Below, one piece after another: positions 18,712 to 27,171 of a DNA stretch of 64,000 nt. The stretch is taken from assembly GCA_013140765.1 (NCBI GenBank), contig JABFSE010000004.1:110988-174987 (forward strand). The letters run 5' to 3'. The stretch is from Sulfuriferula sp. Its GTDB lineage: Bacteria; Pseudomonadota; Gammaproteobacteria; Burkholderiales; Sulfuriferulaceae. A program made the position numbers and the translations under genes. The notes under the pieces were generated by a model that searched no databases, was not told where the DNA came from, and saw only the letters and a list, made by a program, of their open reading frames with translations. The number at the start of each line of letters is the position of its first letter. Within the stretch, counting starts at the first letter, position 1.

Positions 18712-19932
18712 TTACATTTTCCAGCCGTAAGCTACGCCAATAATATCTTGGTGCATGCGGATGGTTTCAGGTTGACCAGTAAACAAGTTTGTACCTGATA
18801 CTGAGTTTTCAAAGCCGTGGGTATAAGCCACAGTCAATTCGCCACCAGTTGATGTCAAGTAGGTTGTACCTAATGTCAAGTGATCGGTAATCACACCTGG
18901 TGCTAAGATGTTGAAAGTTACATCAGCCGCTTGGACAGGGTTGTCGCCGTGGTTCCAGCCTGCACGCATAGTCCAGTTTTTGTTATATTTATACTGAGCA
19001 CCTAATTTCCATACATCTATGTTTTTCCAGCCAAAACCAGAACCATTATTTGCTCCTAGAGGAATGCCTGACAAAATCGCGTTGCTTGGGTTACCAATTG
19101 CCGCGACACCTGCATAGTTAATGCGCTGGTAGTCTAAGGCAACTGTTAAATCAGAGGTGAATTTGTACGCAACACCTGCGTTAAAGTTTTCTGGGATATC
19201 CAGATTGCCTTGTTCAGCAAACAAGCCTGCATATTTGGTCATTTTTTGCATGTCAACCTTGGTCGAATAAGCCAAGCCAACAGTCAATTGCGGGCTTAAT
19301 TTACCCATGTAACCAATACGCACACCCGCACCAAACGCATCATCATAGCCAACATTTTGCAAACCAAACGCCTGCAAACCTTCAGCTTTGAAACGTTGGT
19401 AACCTAACAGTGGAGAAATACCAATCGAGTGATTAGGCGCAATTTTGTAAGCCGCTGTTGGGGCAATAATTAGCTGGGTTAAATCAACACCCAAACGACC
19501 TTGACCACCCAATAAGTTATTACCATTAGACAATGGAGCATAATCAGTATTCATACCACCGTTACCATAAACGGTAATACCTAATGATAAGTCTTTACTC
19601 ATCATTTTGTTATAACCGAATTCTGGAATAACAAAATAATTTTTATCGCTTTGCTCAGTTTGGGTCGGCAAACCTGCTAAAGAACCACCAGTCGCCTCAC
19701 GCTTAGGACTAAACAAAGAAGCACCAAAATCAATACGATCACCTACGAACACCATAGAAGCTGGGTTATTTGCACCACCGAAAGCATCTTCAGACATCGC
19801 AGTTGCCGCGCCGCCCATACCAGATGCGGTCATGCCGTAGCCAGATGCGAACATGCCGTTAGTTGCCATTGCTGCACCTGGTAAAGTGATACCAGCTACC
19901 GCCATCAGCGATAATAATTTTTTCAATTTCAT
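18712..19932 (-). CDS. OmpP1/FadL family outer membrane transporter
   Basis: A 406 aa outer membrane beta-barrel with a Sec signal peptide (MKLKKLLSLM to about residue 23, cleavage after AMA) and a mature N-terminus TNGMFASGYG, the FadL hatch-type start. Repeated aromatic beta strands and a conserved FGANNPASM-like region (DAFGGANNPASMVFVG) support the family. FadL proteins pass hydrophobic molecules across the outer membrane. The last residue is methionine, whereas most barrel proteins end in phenylalanine or tryptophan. It lies between the OmpR/EnvZ-like system and the sulfur cluster, and has its own strong terminator. A hydrophobic sulfur or fatty-acid substrate is possible. Confidence 0.87.
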   Translation of the reverse strand: MKLKKLLSLMAVAGITLPGAAMATNGMFASGYGMTASGMGGAATAMSEDAFGGANNPASMVFVGDRIDFGASLFSPKREATGGSLAGLPTQTEQSDKNYFVIPEFGYNKMMSKDLSLGITVYGNGGMNTDYAPLSNGNNLLGGQGRLGVDLTQLIIAPTAAYKIAPNHSIGISPLLGYQRFKAEGLQAFGLQNVGYDDAFGAGVRIGYMGKLSPQLTVGLAYSTKVDMQKMTKYAGLFAEQGNLDIPENFNAGVAYKFTSDLTVALDYQRINYAGVAAIGNPSNAILSGIPLGANNGSGFGWKNIDVWKLGAQYKYNKNWTMRAGWNHGDNPVQAADVTFNILAPGVITDHLTLGTTYLTSTGGELTVAYTHGFENSVSGTNLFTGQPETIRMHQDIIGVAYGWKM

Positions 19933-20119
19933 TGTGTTATCTCCAAAGATAAAATGTTATAAACAACCGTGCACCAAAATAATAAAGATATTATTCTGAA
20001 AAAGGATATTACTTAATACTGTCATATTCTACAAGCCAAAACTCTCGAAACACGGCTTTATGTTGTTTTTTTGCGAATTGTATTTACAACCATTTCCCTT
20101 AAAAAATATTTGAAATAAA

Positions 20120-20154
20120 AAGCGGGGCAACCATCCATGATGATTGCCCCGCTT
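20120..20154 (-). terminator. Terminator after lipS2, end of the sulfur cluster
   Basis: AAGCGGGGCAA (20120-20130) pairs with TTGCCCCGCTT (20144-20154). On the minus strand the stem is followed by TTTATTTC. It lies 26 bases after the lipS2 stop and would end the long sHdr-lipoate transcript. Confidence 0.88.
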
Positions 20155-20179
20155 AATTTGTTAAAATACGCAGTTTAAC

Positions 20180-21316
20180 TTACAGCAAACCCGCACCCAC
20201 ATCTTCACCTGCCATTTGACGTTTAACGTTTTCTACGTCCTTACGCGCTAAGGCGAATGGGAATGAGAAAATATCGGTAGGGCTAGAATCACCATATGGG
20301 CGGTTGCAAGCGGAGACTTCTTCGTCGTCTTTACCTGGGCAACCTGAGGTCTGGAATGGTTTACCTGAATTCAATAATTCAGCCAATTCGTCTTCAACCA
20401 TACCAAAATCTATCACTTTACCTTCGGCATCAAACACCATCTTGCTGACATGACCACCTGCGTAGTCGATGATGAAACGCGCCAACTGCACACGACGCCA
20501 TTGACCGCGATCACAAGCTGGCCAGTCTTCCATCATTGAGCCTTGTTCTGGGAAGAAGGCGAACATATGGTTATGACCACCCATATCTTTGATTTTTTGG
20601 CAAACTTCGAGGATTTCTTGCTCAGTTTCACCCATACCACAGATTAAGTGAGCACCGAATTTTTCAGGACCAAATACGTCAGCAGCCCATTCTATAGCTT
20701 GCCAGTATTTTTCAAACCTGTGCGGGCTATCCACTGTTTTGCCGCGTGTGCGCTCAAATATAGCAGGCGTAACCGCATCCAAAGCCACCGTGAAGATATC
20801 TGCGCCCATTTGTTTAAGGCGGATTAAATCTTCTTTTTCCATAGTAGTTGGGTTAGACAATATAGAAACTGGAATGTGCGCCAATTCTTTCATCCATTTA
20901 TCCAACAGAATAAATGTATCTGAATCAGAGTTAGGATGCGTAATCATAGAGATACACATGCGCTGGAACTGACCTTTGTCATTGCCTTTTTTAACGCGGT
21001 CAATCACATCATCAAAACGTGCGGTTGGCCATTCTACGCGGATGAAGTTACGGTCTGCGTAATCACGGGTTTCTTCACGGTGACGCGCCAAACCGCAATA
21101 GGTGCAGTTTGCACGACAACCTTCAGGATAAGTAACCAGCAAATTCAAGCAATTAGTACACGCAGTGCGGTGCATATTACCTGGCACTAAGCCGAGCGTA
21201 ATCGCCGCCGCTGTACTCATCTGTACGTATTCTGGCGAACGCATTTCTGGCGTTTTAACGTGATAATCTGGACGGTAAAATTGTACAACTTGAGGTGTAT
21301 CTAAGACTGCGCTCAT
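20180..21316 (-). CDS. lipS2: Radical SAM lipoyl synthase component LipS2
   Basis: A 378 aa radical SAM enzyme with the cluster motif C67-x3-C71-x2-C74 (CRANCTYC). A cysteine pair at 53 and 56 and a C-terminal segment SGCPG...ACNRPYGDSSP near residues 330-350 could ligate an auxiliary iron-sulfur cluster that supplies sulfur, as in lipoyl synthase. In sHdr-containing sulfur oxidisers, two such radical SAM proteins (LipS1, LipS2) replace LipA and insert the two sulfur atoms into octanoyl chains on the carrier. It is the last gene of the cluster, 55 bases after lipT. Which of the two radical SAM genes is LipS1 or LipS2 is assigned from motif and position, not proven. Confidence 0.78.
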   Translation of the reverse strand: MSAVLDTPQVVQFYRPDYHVKTPEMRSPEYVQMSTAAAITLGLVPGNMHRTACTNCLNLLVTYPEGCRANCTYCGLARHREETRDYADRNFIRVEWPTARFDDVIDRVKKGNDKGQFQRMCISMITHPNSDSDTFILLDKWMKELAHIPVSILSNPTTMEKEDLIRLKQMGADIFTVALDAVTPAIFERTRGKTVDSPHRFEKYWQAIEWAADVFGPEKFGAHLICGMGETEQEILEVCQKIKDMGGHNHMFAFFPEQGSMMEDWPACDRGQWRRVQLARFIIDYAGGHVSKMVFDAEGKVIDFGMVEDELAELLNSGKPFQTSGCPGKDDEEVSACNRPYGDSSPTDIFSFPFALARKDVENVKRQMAGEDVGAGLL

Positions 21317-21371
21317 GCGTCTCTCCTTAAATTAAGCGTTTCGCCTGATTAAATCAAGCGTTTCACTTTGG

Positions 21372-22436
21372 TTATGATACGAAATAATCGGGGAAAGCTA
21401 TCCAGCTTTTGCGATGTAAGCCATCGGTTTGTGCTGAGTCGGTTAGCCACTGCGTGTCTAACCATTTACGCCGCGCCACTGCGCGACTTACTGCTACTTC
21501 AAATTGATCACGAATATCTTCTTCAAAATCAGCTAAGGCGTTTTTGTCATGCGCTTGCAAATGCGCCAATGCCGCTTCACCTGCGCGTTCACCAGAAATC
21601 ACAGCGGCGGCAATACCAGCCCCTGTAATAGGATGCGTCAATCCTGCGGCATCACCTGTAAATAATATGTTACCGACAACCAATTGCTCACGCAAACCAC
21701 CCACGGGAATTGCCCCACCCGTGCGATGGGTAATTTGTTCACCCACCAAGCCCTGCGCAACGAGTTGCTGATGCAGTTCATCCAGCGGCTTTTTCATATC
21801 AGCGGTAAAGCGTTTATCTAATCCCAGCCCTAAATTCGCCCACTCACCCTTGGGGAACAACCAAGCATAGCCACCTGGATAATCCGCAGATAACCAAATA
21901 TCAGTATCCACATATTCGCGTTTAAGTGGTACGGTATATTGGCGCGTACTTACCACTTCCATCTCTGGCAAACCTAAGGCTTGGGCGACAGGTGAATGCG
22001 GACCATCAGCGGCAATAAGCAATTGATAGCTGATGCTGATTTCGCCCGTTGCCGTCAATATCGTAGCCTGCTGTTGTGTGGCATCCAACGACACTAGGCG
22101 ACTATTGAGCCACAAATCCGCCCCTTGCTCACGCGCTTGCGCGGCAATAGCCTGATCAAATGCGGCGCGGTTAATCATTAAACCTGGAAACTCTGTTTCA
22201 GCCACTGCGCCTGACGGCAGAAAGCTCTTCATGCCTTTAATGTGTTGATATAGCACGCCATCGGGCTTGGCATATTTACCCATAGGCAAGGGAATGAATT
22301 CCGCACATTGCACGGGAATGCCGATTTCTTGACGGCGATCTACGCCTATCACGCTCAAGCCCCCTTGCGCGGCTATCATCGCCGCCGCAGCACCTGCAGG
22401 ACCTAAACCTATGACTAATAAATCAATTTGTTTCAT
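21372..22436 (-). CDS. lipT: FAD-dependent oxidoreductase LipT (geranylgeranyl reductase-like)
   Basis: A 354 aa flavoprotein of the geranylgeranyl-reductase type. The N-terminal dinucleotide motif is GLGPAGAAAAMIAAQGG (residues 11-27), and the second FAD motif GDAAGLTHPITGAGIAAAV lies near residue 275. In organisms with the sHdr-specific lipoate pathway a gene of this family sits with lipS1, lipS2 and sLpl(AB) and is thought to provide electrons for lipoyl assembly. The start overlaps the sLpl(AB) stop by four bases, so translation is coupled. The role is known family context; it is not shown by the sequence itself. Confidence 0.8.
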   Translation of the reverse strand: MKQIDLLVIGLGPAGAAAAMIAAQGGLSVIGVDRRQEIGIPVQCAEFIPLPMGKYAKPDGVLYQHIKGMKSFLPSGAVAETEFPGLMINRAAFDQAIAAQAREQGADLWLNSRLVSLDATQQQATILTATGEISISYQLLIAADGPHSPVAQALGLPEMEVVSTRQYTVPLKREYVDTDIWLSADYPGGYAWLFPKGEWANLGLGLDKRFTADMKKPLDELHQQLVAQGLVGEQITHRTGGAIPVGGLREQLVVGNILFTGDAAGLTHPITGAGIAAAVISGERAGEAALAHLQAHDKNALADFEEDIRDQFEVAVSRAVARRKWLDTQWLTDSAQTDGLHRKSWIAFPDYFVS

Positions 22437-23512
22437 GCTACGACCTCAACAGGCTGTATTGCCATTTTAATCAGCCCTAAAATATCGGCTGGCGTTAACG
22501 TCAACATATCGACTTGACGCGAGGCAAAAAAATCACGCACGATGCCGTCTAAATTATCAACATGACTATCACGTAACGCGGCTTCTAAATCAATTAATGT
22601 GCGGCGCGGGCTAATGAACACATCGCCACTAAACCACACTTGTTTAACGCGCTGCTTGACTTGGTCGTAAGCCACATTAACGCGCAATAAACCACCTGTG
22701 AATTTTTGCACAGCGGTTAATGTCGGTCTATCACTGGCGGGCAAATCTATCATGCCTACCCACTCTGGGTGGTCGATTTCTGCCAAAGCAGTCTGATATA
22801 GTGCCTGCTCTACCGTGTTCAGTTCACCCACAGCGAAACTGACGTTAAATTCATGAGCAATGGCGGCTTGAATCGCCGCGATTACCTCACTCCGCTCAGG
22901 AATGCGCCCTAGCAAAGTTTCCAAATTAGTAACACGCTCACGTGCGGACGAGATGGCTTTGTCGGATAATTTTTCTGCGGGGATATTCAATACCCGCAGC
23001 ATCTTTTCCACATCAAAGGCAATCAGCAACGTACCTTGATACATCAGTGCGTCACCATCAAACGCGCCACCCGTACCCGATATTTTACGTCCATCGACTT
23101 CAATATCATTACGCGGACGAAACTCGGCATTAACCCCCAAGCTAGAAATACCCCGCGCCACAGCGGTGCAAATACGCCGTGAAATAGCGGTCATATCGGC
23201 CGTGCCTAACGTTTGCTTATCTAGATACAGCTCCCAGCCTAATTGCGTGGTATCAAAATAAATCGCACCACCACCCGTGATACGTCGCTGTATGGCAACG
23301 CCATGCTCAGCGCAATAATCAAGATTCAGCTCTTGCGCCGCACTTTGGTGAAAGCCCAACAAAGCGCACGGCTCAAAGCCCAAAAAACGCAAGGTATTAG
23401 GCGATTGCTGTGCTTGACGAGCGTCTAACAACGCGCGGTTCAACGCAATGTTTTGCGCCGCCGCTTGCGTGCCCGTATCCAACAACCGCCAAGTTTGTTG
23501 CTGTATTGTCAT
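22433..23512 (-). CDS. slplAB: Lipoate:protein ligase sLpl(AB), specific for LbpA
   Basis: A 359 aa ligase of the LplA family. The lipoate-adenylate binding motif RRITGGGAIYF (residues 76-86) and the catalytic-lysine segment GRKISGTGGAF (Lys143) are present. A C-terminal accessory (LplB-like) domain follows after about residue 250, so catalytic and accessory domains are in one chain. Known relatives in sulfur oxidisers attach octanoate or lipoate to LbpA carriers but not to the usual lipoyl domains. The gene starts directly after the lipS1 stop with no spacer and overlaps lipT. Confidence 0.85.
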   Translation of the reverse strand: MTIQQQTWRLLDTGTQAAAQNIALNRALLDARQAQQSPNTLRFLGFEPCALLGFHQSAAQELNLDYCAEHGVAIQRRITGGGAIYFDTTQLGWELYLDKQTLGTADMTAISRRICTAVARGISSLGVNAEFRPRNDIEVDGRKISGTGGAFDGDALMYQGTLLIAFDVEKMLRVLNIPAEKLSDKAISSARERVTNLETLLGRIPERSEVIAAIQAAIAHEFNVSFAVGELNTVEQALYQTALAEIDHPEWVGMIDLPASDRPTLTAVQKFTGGLLRVNVAYDQVKQRVKQVWFSGDVFISPRRTLIDLEAALRDSHVDNLDGIVRDFFASRQVDMLTLTPADILGLIKMAIQPVEVVA

Positions 23513-24688
23513 TTAACCGCAACATCCACCAGCAGATACAGGCTCACCAGCGGTGACCACTTTAATACCCGCCAACCCAGCTGATGTAAAAGCTGGACGC
23601 TTAGTGCGCTCATGCTCAATCACTTTTTGCACATCGACTTGCAAGCCTGCGTCTTCAGTTTCTATCGCCATGACTTCATCGCCTATCGCGATAGAGCAAC
23701 AAGCAGGCGTGACGCGCACATCACGCTCCAGACGCACGGCCAGCTCAACCATGCCGTCAGACGGATGCGCTAAACCATTCAAGCCCGCCATGACCGCATA
23801 GCTGTCTATTTCCACCTTGACCCGACCTGGTGGCCGCGCACAACCCAACAATAAAGGCACATCAGGCAATGCCGCACGCGCATCCATAAAGAATCGACCG
23901 ACTTCTTTACTGTCAGGCGTAACAAATGGACGATTTTCTGGTGCGTAAAATGGCATGACCACCACCAATACCACAGCTTGTGGCTTGTGACGCTGGATAA
24001 TTTCCAAAGCATTCCATTCGCCAAGCAAGTGCCCATAATGCAAGCCTAAAACGATATGCGGAACGACTTTTAATTTGGTGGAAACCAAGTATTCCAAGGT
24101 TTTTTCAAAGTCATCCACAGTACGGCGCAAATGATAAACTTGGGTAATGGTGTCTTGCGAGCCGATTACGTCCATCATCGCAGCATCAATACCGCTATCT
24201 TCCATGCGTCGCGCTATGTCCATATCGACTAGCGCGGTGTGCATGGCTATTTTGAAATCGGGAAAAGTATCCTTAATACGGCGTATGGTTGAATAATAAT
24301 CATCATATTCAACTTCGTTGCGGTGGTTAGAACCACCCGTCAACAACATACCTTGTGCACCGCCGTTAATTTGCTCATTGACAACACGCCATAAATCCTC
24401 AGGCGTGCGAGCACCTATCATAGGCTCTAAAATTTTCGCTTTACAATGATCACATTGTAATTTGCAGTCACCGCCTGTGATTGACACCGCTGGCCATGCA
24501 CTTTTACCACAGCCCGTAATTTCTGAGCTGGCAAATGCTTTGAACGTAGGCGTATAAAAATTTACTCTCCCCACACGTTCACCCTGCAAACTATGAAACT
24601 TAGTTTGCATTTCGCTCACCAGTGCGGCATCTAACTCTATGCCATCTAAAGGTTCAACACGCCCAACAATATCTAGCCAATCACTCAT
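23513..24688 (-). CDS. lipS1: Radical SAM lipoyl synthase component LipS1
   Basis: A 391 aa radical SAM protein. The cluster motif is C75-x3-C79-x2-C82 (CKLQCDHC), followed by a TGGSNHRNEVEYDDYY stretch. A C-terminal GGCCG and a cysteine at 60 could ligate a second cluster. It lies directly downstream of lbpA1 and upstream of sLpl(AB), the expected neighbourhood for LipS1, which cooperates with LipS2 in sulfur insertion on octanoyl-LbpA. A strong hairpin separates it from lbpA1. The LipS1 versus LipS2 naming is by position and motif resemblance. Confidence 0.78.
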   Translation of the reverse strand: MSDWLDIVGRVEPLDGIELDAALVSEMQTKFHSLQGERVGRVNFYTPTFKAFASSEITGCGKSAWPAVSITGGDCKLQCDHCKAKILEPMIGARTPEDLWRVVNEQINGGAQGMLLTGGSNHRNEVEYDDYYSTIRRIKDTFPDFKIAMHTALVDMDIARRMEDSGIDAAMMDVIGSQDTITQVYHLRRTVDDFEKTLEYLVSTKLKVVPHIVLGLHYGHLLGEWNALEIIQRHKPQAVVLVVVMPFYAPENRPFVTPDSKEVGRFFMDARAALPDVPLLLGCARPPGRVKVEIDSYAVMAGLNGLAHPSDGMVELAVRLERDVRVTPACCSIAIGDEVMAIETEDAGLQVDVQKVIEHERTKRPAFTSAGLAGIKVVTAGEPVSAGGCCG

Positions 24689-24736
24689 ACTTCACCTTAA
24701 ACCATAGATTAAGCATGGTTTTATAGTCTTAAGAAT

Positions 24737-24765
24737 ACAACAGGGGCGATATACGCCCCTGTTGT
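24737..24765 (-). terminator. Hairpin between lbpA1 and lipS1
   Basis: A perfect twelve-base stem (ACAACAGGGGCG / CGCCCCTGTTGT) with a five-base loop lies 22 bases after the lbpA1 stop. The minus strand then reads ATTCTTAAG, a weak T-tract. It is suited to partial termination or 3'-end protection, giving more carrier mRNA than assembly-enzyme mRNA. Confidence 0.75.
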
Positions 24766-24787
24766 CACAACAATGCAACTTAAATGA

Positions 24788-25225
24788 TTAGCAACCGCCG
24801 AAGCCGTCTGCGTTCATTTTTGTTTCAAAAGCAGTAGCAACAGCACCGCCAGTGATTAACGCACCTGATTGACCATCCCAGTCAGTAGGCTTCATTTTAA
24901 CCAACCAACCGCTACCATATGGATCAGCGTTGATAGTACCTGGTTTAGCCGCTACGTCTGGGTTGATAGCTAAAATTTCACCCGTTACAGGTGCTTTAAC
25001 TGGGCCTACCCATTTACCTGATTCTACGGTAGAAACAGATTTGTTTTGTTCGATTTCTTTACCCGCTTTTTTAGGCGTGTAAGAAACAATTTCGCCTGCC
25101 AATGAACATGCGTAAGCTGTCATGCCTACTGTCAATGTACCATCTGCTTCACGACGTGCCCAAACGTTATTGTCAACGTTGTAGTACAAGTCATCAGGAA
25201 CGTTACAACCGCGTACTGTTGCCAT
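24788..25225 (-). CDS. lbpA1: Lipoate-binding protein LbpA (first carrier type)
   Basis: A 145 aa GcvH-like lipoyl carrier. The hairpin carrying the modified lysine is ESGKWVGPVKAP with Lys71. N-terminal GC...P..LYYNVDNNVWARREADGTLTVGMT matches the GcvH core, but the start RGCNVPDDLYY, with a cysteine at 7, is shared with the second carrier at 25713-26159 and not with ordinary GcvH. LbpA proteins are the lipoyl partners of the sHdr complex in sulfur oxidation. A GAGGAGAAATAAAT ribosome region precedes the ATG. It has its own 92-base leader and a terminator-like hairpin downstream. Confidence 0.9.
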   Translation of the reverse strand: MATVRGCNVPDDLYYNVDNNVWARREADGTLTVGMTAYACSLAGEIVSYTPKKAGKEIEQNKSVSTVESGKWVGPVKAPVTGEILAINPDVAAKPGTINADPYGSGWLVKMKPTDWDGQSGALITGGAVATAFETKMNADGFGGC

Positions 25226-25317
25226 ATTTATTTCTCCTCAAAAGTTCTCAACTAAATAAATCATTTGTGTCATTTTTAACCACAAATAGTATCCGCAACA
25301 ATGCGAAAATTTACAAA

Positions 25318-25713
25318 TCAAAAAAACATAGATTTGTCAGATGCTAAAATCAAATCGGCCATTTTGCTTGCATTAGCAATTTCATCGATTTCCTCGATTA
25401 TATCCGATTCAACTAATTTGTAACCAGGCATTGCGGGTTTACACAGGTATAATTTTACACCCGCTGCTTTAGCATCACGAATAAATTCGATGATGGTTTT
25501 GCCACCTTCCATAGCAGACAACTGCTCTGCCACGCCTTTTTGCGCCAATTTAACGGCTTCCATGGTAAAAAATATACTGACATCCGCTTCCATAGAAGCC
25601 AATATCGCCCCTATGTAAAACGGTGTGGCGCAACGATGTGCCGTTGATGGCCCACTGGTCATAATGATAACGACGGACTTTTCTTCATTATCTAAATAGT
25701 GATGATCAGCCAT
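25318..25713 (-). CDS. DsrE-family protein between the two lipoate carriers
   Basis: A 131 aa DsrE/TusD-like protein. It has the flavodoxin-like start VVIIMTSGPSTAHRCATPFYIGA (C28) and a later segment KLYLCKPAMPGY with Cys91 at the position typical of the sulfur-carrying cysteine in DsrE homologues. I place the start at the ATG at 25713, one base overlapping the lbpA2 stop (TAATG), because the longer frame to 25734 would lie inside lbpA2. Its place between two lipoyl carriers suggests it delivers or receives sulfur for the sHdr-LbpA cycle. No gene name is certain. Confidence 0.8.
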   Translation of the reverse strand: MADHHYLDNEEKSVVIIMTSGPSTAHRCATPFYIGAILASMEADVSIFFTMEAVKLAQKGVAEQLSAMEGGKTIIEFIRDAKAAGVKLYLCKPAMPGYKLVESDIIEEIDEIANASKMADLILASDKSMFF

Positions 25714-26159
25714 TATCGTGCACCCCGTTCGCAATGAATATCTTCTCTGCGAGTGCGCTCACAGTAACCTGCTTGCGCCGCATCACCTGTCACCAAGACG
25801 GATAAGGCCTCATCTACGCTACCTGATGGACGCACTCTGGCTATCCATGCTTCGTAGGGCTCTATATTTAATAAATTAGGGTCATCCAACACATCATGAT
25901 TAGCATCTTCAATGACGCAATCAAATACGTTAGGTACAGGGCCTGCCCATTTACCACTTTCTATTGTTGCAACAGGCTTGCCTATGGGTCGCAACGTGCC
26001 TGGTCGTCTAACGCGCACATGCAGAATTTTACCTGCTACAGTTTGTGAAATGTCTGTCATACCGATGGTTAATGTGCCGTCCTCTTCTCGACGTGCCCAT
26101 ATTTGGTATTGATCATCATAATATAACTCAGGGCGAAATTCGCAACCGTTACATTCCAT
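25713..26159 (-). CDS. lbpA2: Lipoate-binding protein LbpA (second, divergent carrier)
   Basis: A 148 aa GcvH-like protein with Lys70 in the modification motif IESGKWAGPV. Its N-terminus (GCEFRPELYYDDQYQIWARREEDGT) is built like that of LbpA1, but the C-terminal half is very different: FDCVIEDANHDVLDDPN replaces the typical APVTGEIL stretch, and an added CERTRREDIHCERGAR tail carries two cysteines. It therefore looks like a distinct carrier type rather than a recent duplicate. It follows shdrB2 by 100 bases that hold a hairpin, and its stop overlaps the DsrE-like start by one base. Confidence 0.87.
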   Translation of the reverse strand: MECNGCEFRPELYYDDQYQIWARREEDGTLTIGMTDISQTVAGKILHVRVRRPGTLRPIGKPVATIESGKWAGPVPNVFDCVIEDANHDVLDDPNLLNIEPYEAWIARVRPSGSVDEALSVLVTGDAAQAGYCERTRREDIHCERGAR

Positions 26160-26218
26160 AGTTTTTTATTTTCTGTGTGTTTGATATTTGCGCGTAACTT
26201 GTACACGCACTATAGATT

Positions 26219-26247
26219 GAGGGTTGCGCAAGCACTGCACAACCCTC
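26219..26247 (-). terminator. Hairpin between shdrB2 and lbpA2
   Basis: GAGGGTTG (26219-26226) pairs with CAACCCTC (26240-26247), extended by further pairing inside the loop. It lies 13 bases after the shdrB2 stop. No T-run follows, so it may act as partial terminator or 3' stabiliser before the lbpA2 gene. Confidence 0.6.
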
Positions 26248-26259
26248 ACAACTACTTGA

Positions 26260-27171
26260 TTAAACCACACCTTTGGCGTGTAAGAAATCCAGCGAATCGC
26301 TGACGTTCTCATGCACACCTAGCTTACGTGCTGATAACCCCATAGCCAAACCCAACAACTGTGTAAAATACAAAATTTTCACATTGGTTTTGATACCAAA
26401 CTCAGTTTCAGCACGAACCTGGTGCATTTCCAAACCTGAATGGCAAGTTGGGCACTCAGTTGCAATGACTTCAGCACCTGCATCTTCAGCCGCTTGGATG
26501 ATGTTCAACACTAATTGCGTAGAAGTATCCGCATCAGATAAAGTATGCGCACCGCCACAACAAGCTGTTTTCAATGGGAAATCAACGTTGACCGCCCCCG
26601 CCGCACCTAACAAATCATCCATAAAATGAGGTTTGTAGCTAGATTCGCTACCTGGACCTTGGTCTTTTTCTGGGAAAATCTGACGTGGACGGGTGTACAT
26701 ACAACCATAGTAGTTAGCTACTTTAATACCGTTCAGGCTCTTAGAGATTTTTTGCTTAATACCGTCAGCACCCAAATCTTCCATTAGCCATTCAAGTAAA
26801 TGCACTGTGCGTACATCGCCTTTATAAACAGGATCATCTGACTTCTTAGCTAAACCTTGTAATGTATCCAAAGATTCGGGCGAAGTCGCTAATTCGTACT
26901 CTGCTTTTTTCAAGTTGTGGTAGCAACCGTTACATGGCGCCATAACGGTATCAAAACCCATTTGCTCACCTGCAATCGCCATTACGCGTGCTGACATGTA
27001 GGTTTGCAACATAGGATGGACGTTTTTAACTTCCATCGCGCCACAGCAGTTCCAGTCATGTACGGTTTCCATTTCCATGCCCAGGCTCTTAACCAAAGCA
27101 CGCGTAGAACGATCGTAAGGACCACCAGAACCTTCTAAGGCACAACCTGGATAATATGCAACCTTAGCCAT
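26260..27171 (-). CDS. shdrB2: sHdr complex subunit HdrB2
   Basis: A 303 aa HdrB-like protein with two CCG-type cysteine motifs. The first uses the N-terminal YPGCALEGSG, DWNCCGAMEV and APCNGCYHNLK. The second uses YYGCMYTRP, TACCGGAHTL and ATECPTCHSGLE. In methanogen HdrB such motifs bind non-cubane [4Fe-4S] clusters at the disulfide site; the sHdr version is proposed to act on sulfur bound to lipoyl-LbpA. It overlaps the shdrC2 stop by eight bases. It is the last gene of the six-gene sHdr core. Confidence 0.93.
   Translation of the reverse strand: MAKVAYYPGCALEGSGGPYDRSTRALVKSLGMEMETVHDWNCCGAMEVKNVHPMLQTYMSARVMAIAGEQMGFDTVMAPCNGCYHNLKKAEYELATSPESLDTLQGLAKKSDDPVYKGDVRTVHLLEWLMEDLGADGIKQKISKSLNGIKVANYYGCMYTRPRQIFPEKDQGPGSESSYKPHFMDDLLGAAGAVNVDFPLKTACCGGAHTLSDADTSTQLVLNIIQAAEDAGAEVIATECPTCHSGLEMHQVRAETEFGIKTNVKILYFTQLLGLAMGLSARKLGVHENVSDSLDFLHAKGVV

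Noticed and set aside
22433..23512. Ordinary lipoate-protein ligase LplA for pyruvate dehydrogenase.
   Set aside because: Linkage to lbpA, lipS1, lipS2 and lipT and the fused C-terminal domain fit the sulfur-oxidation-specific sLpl(AB) type better.
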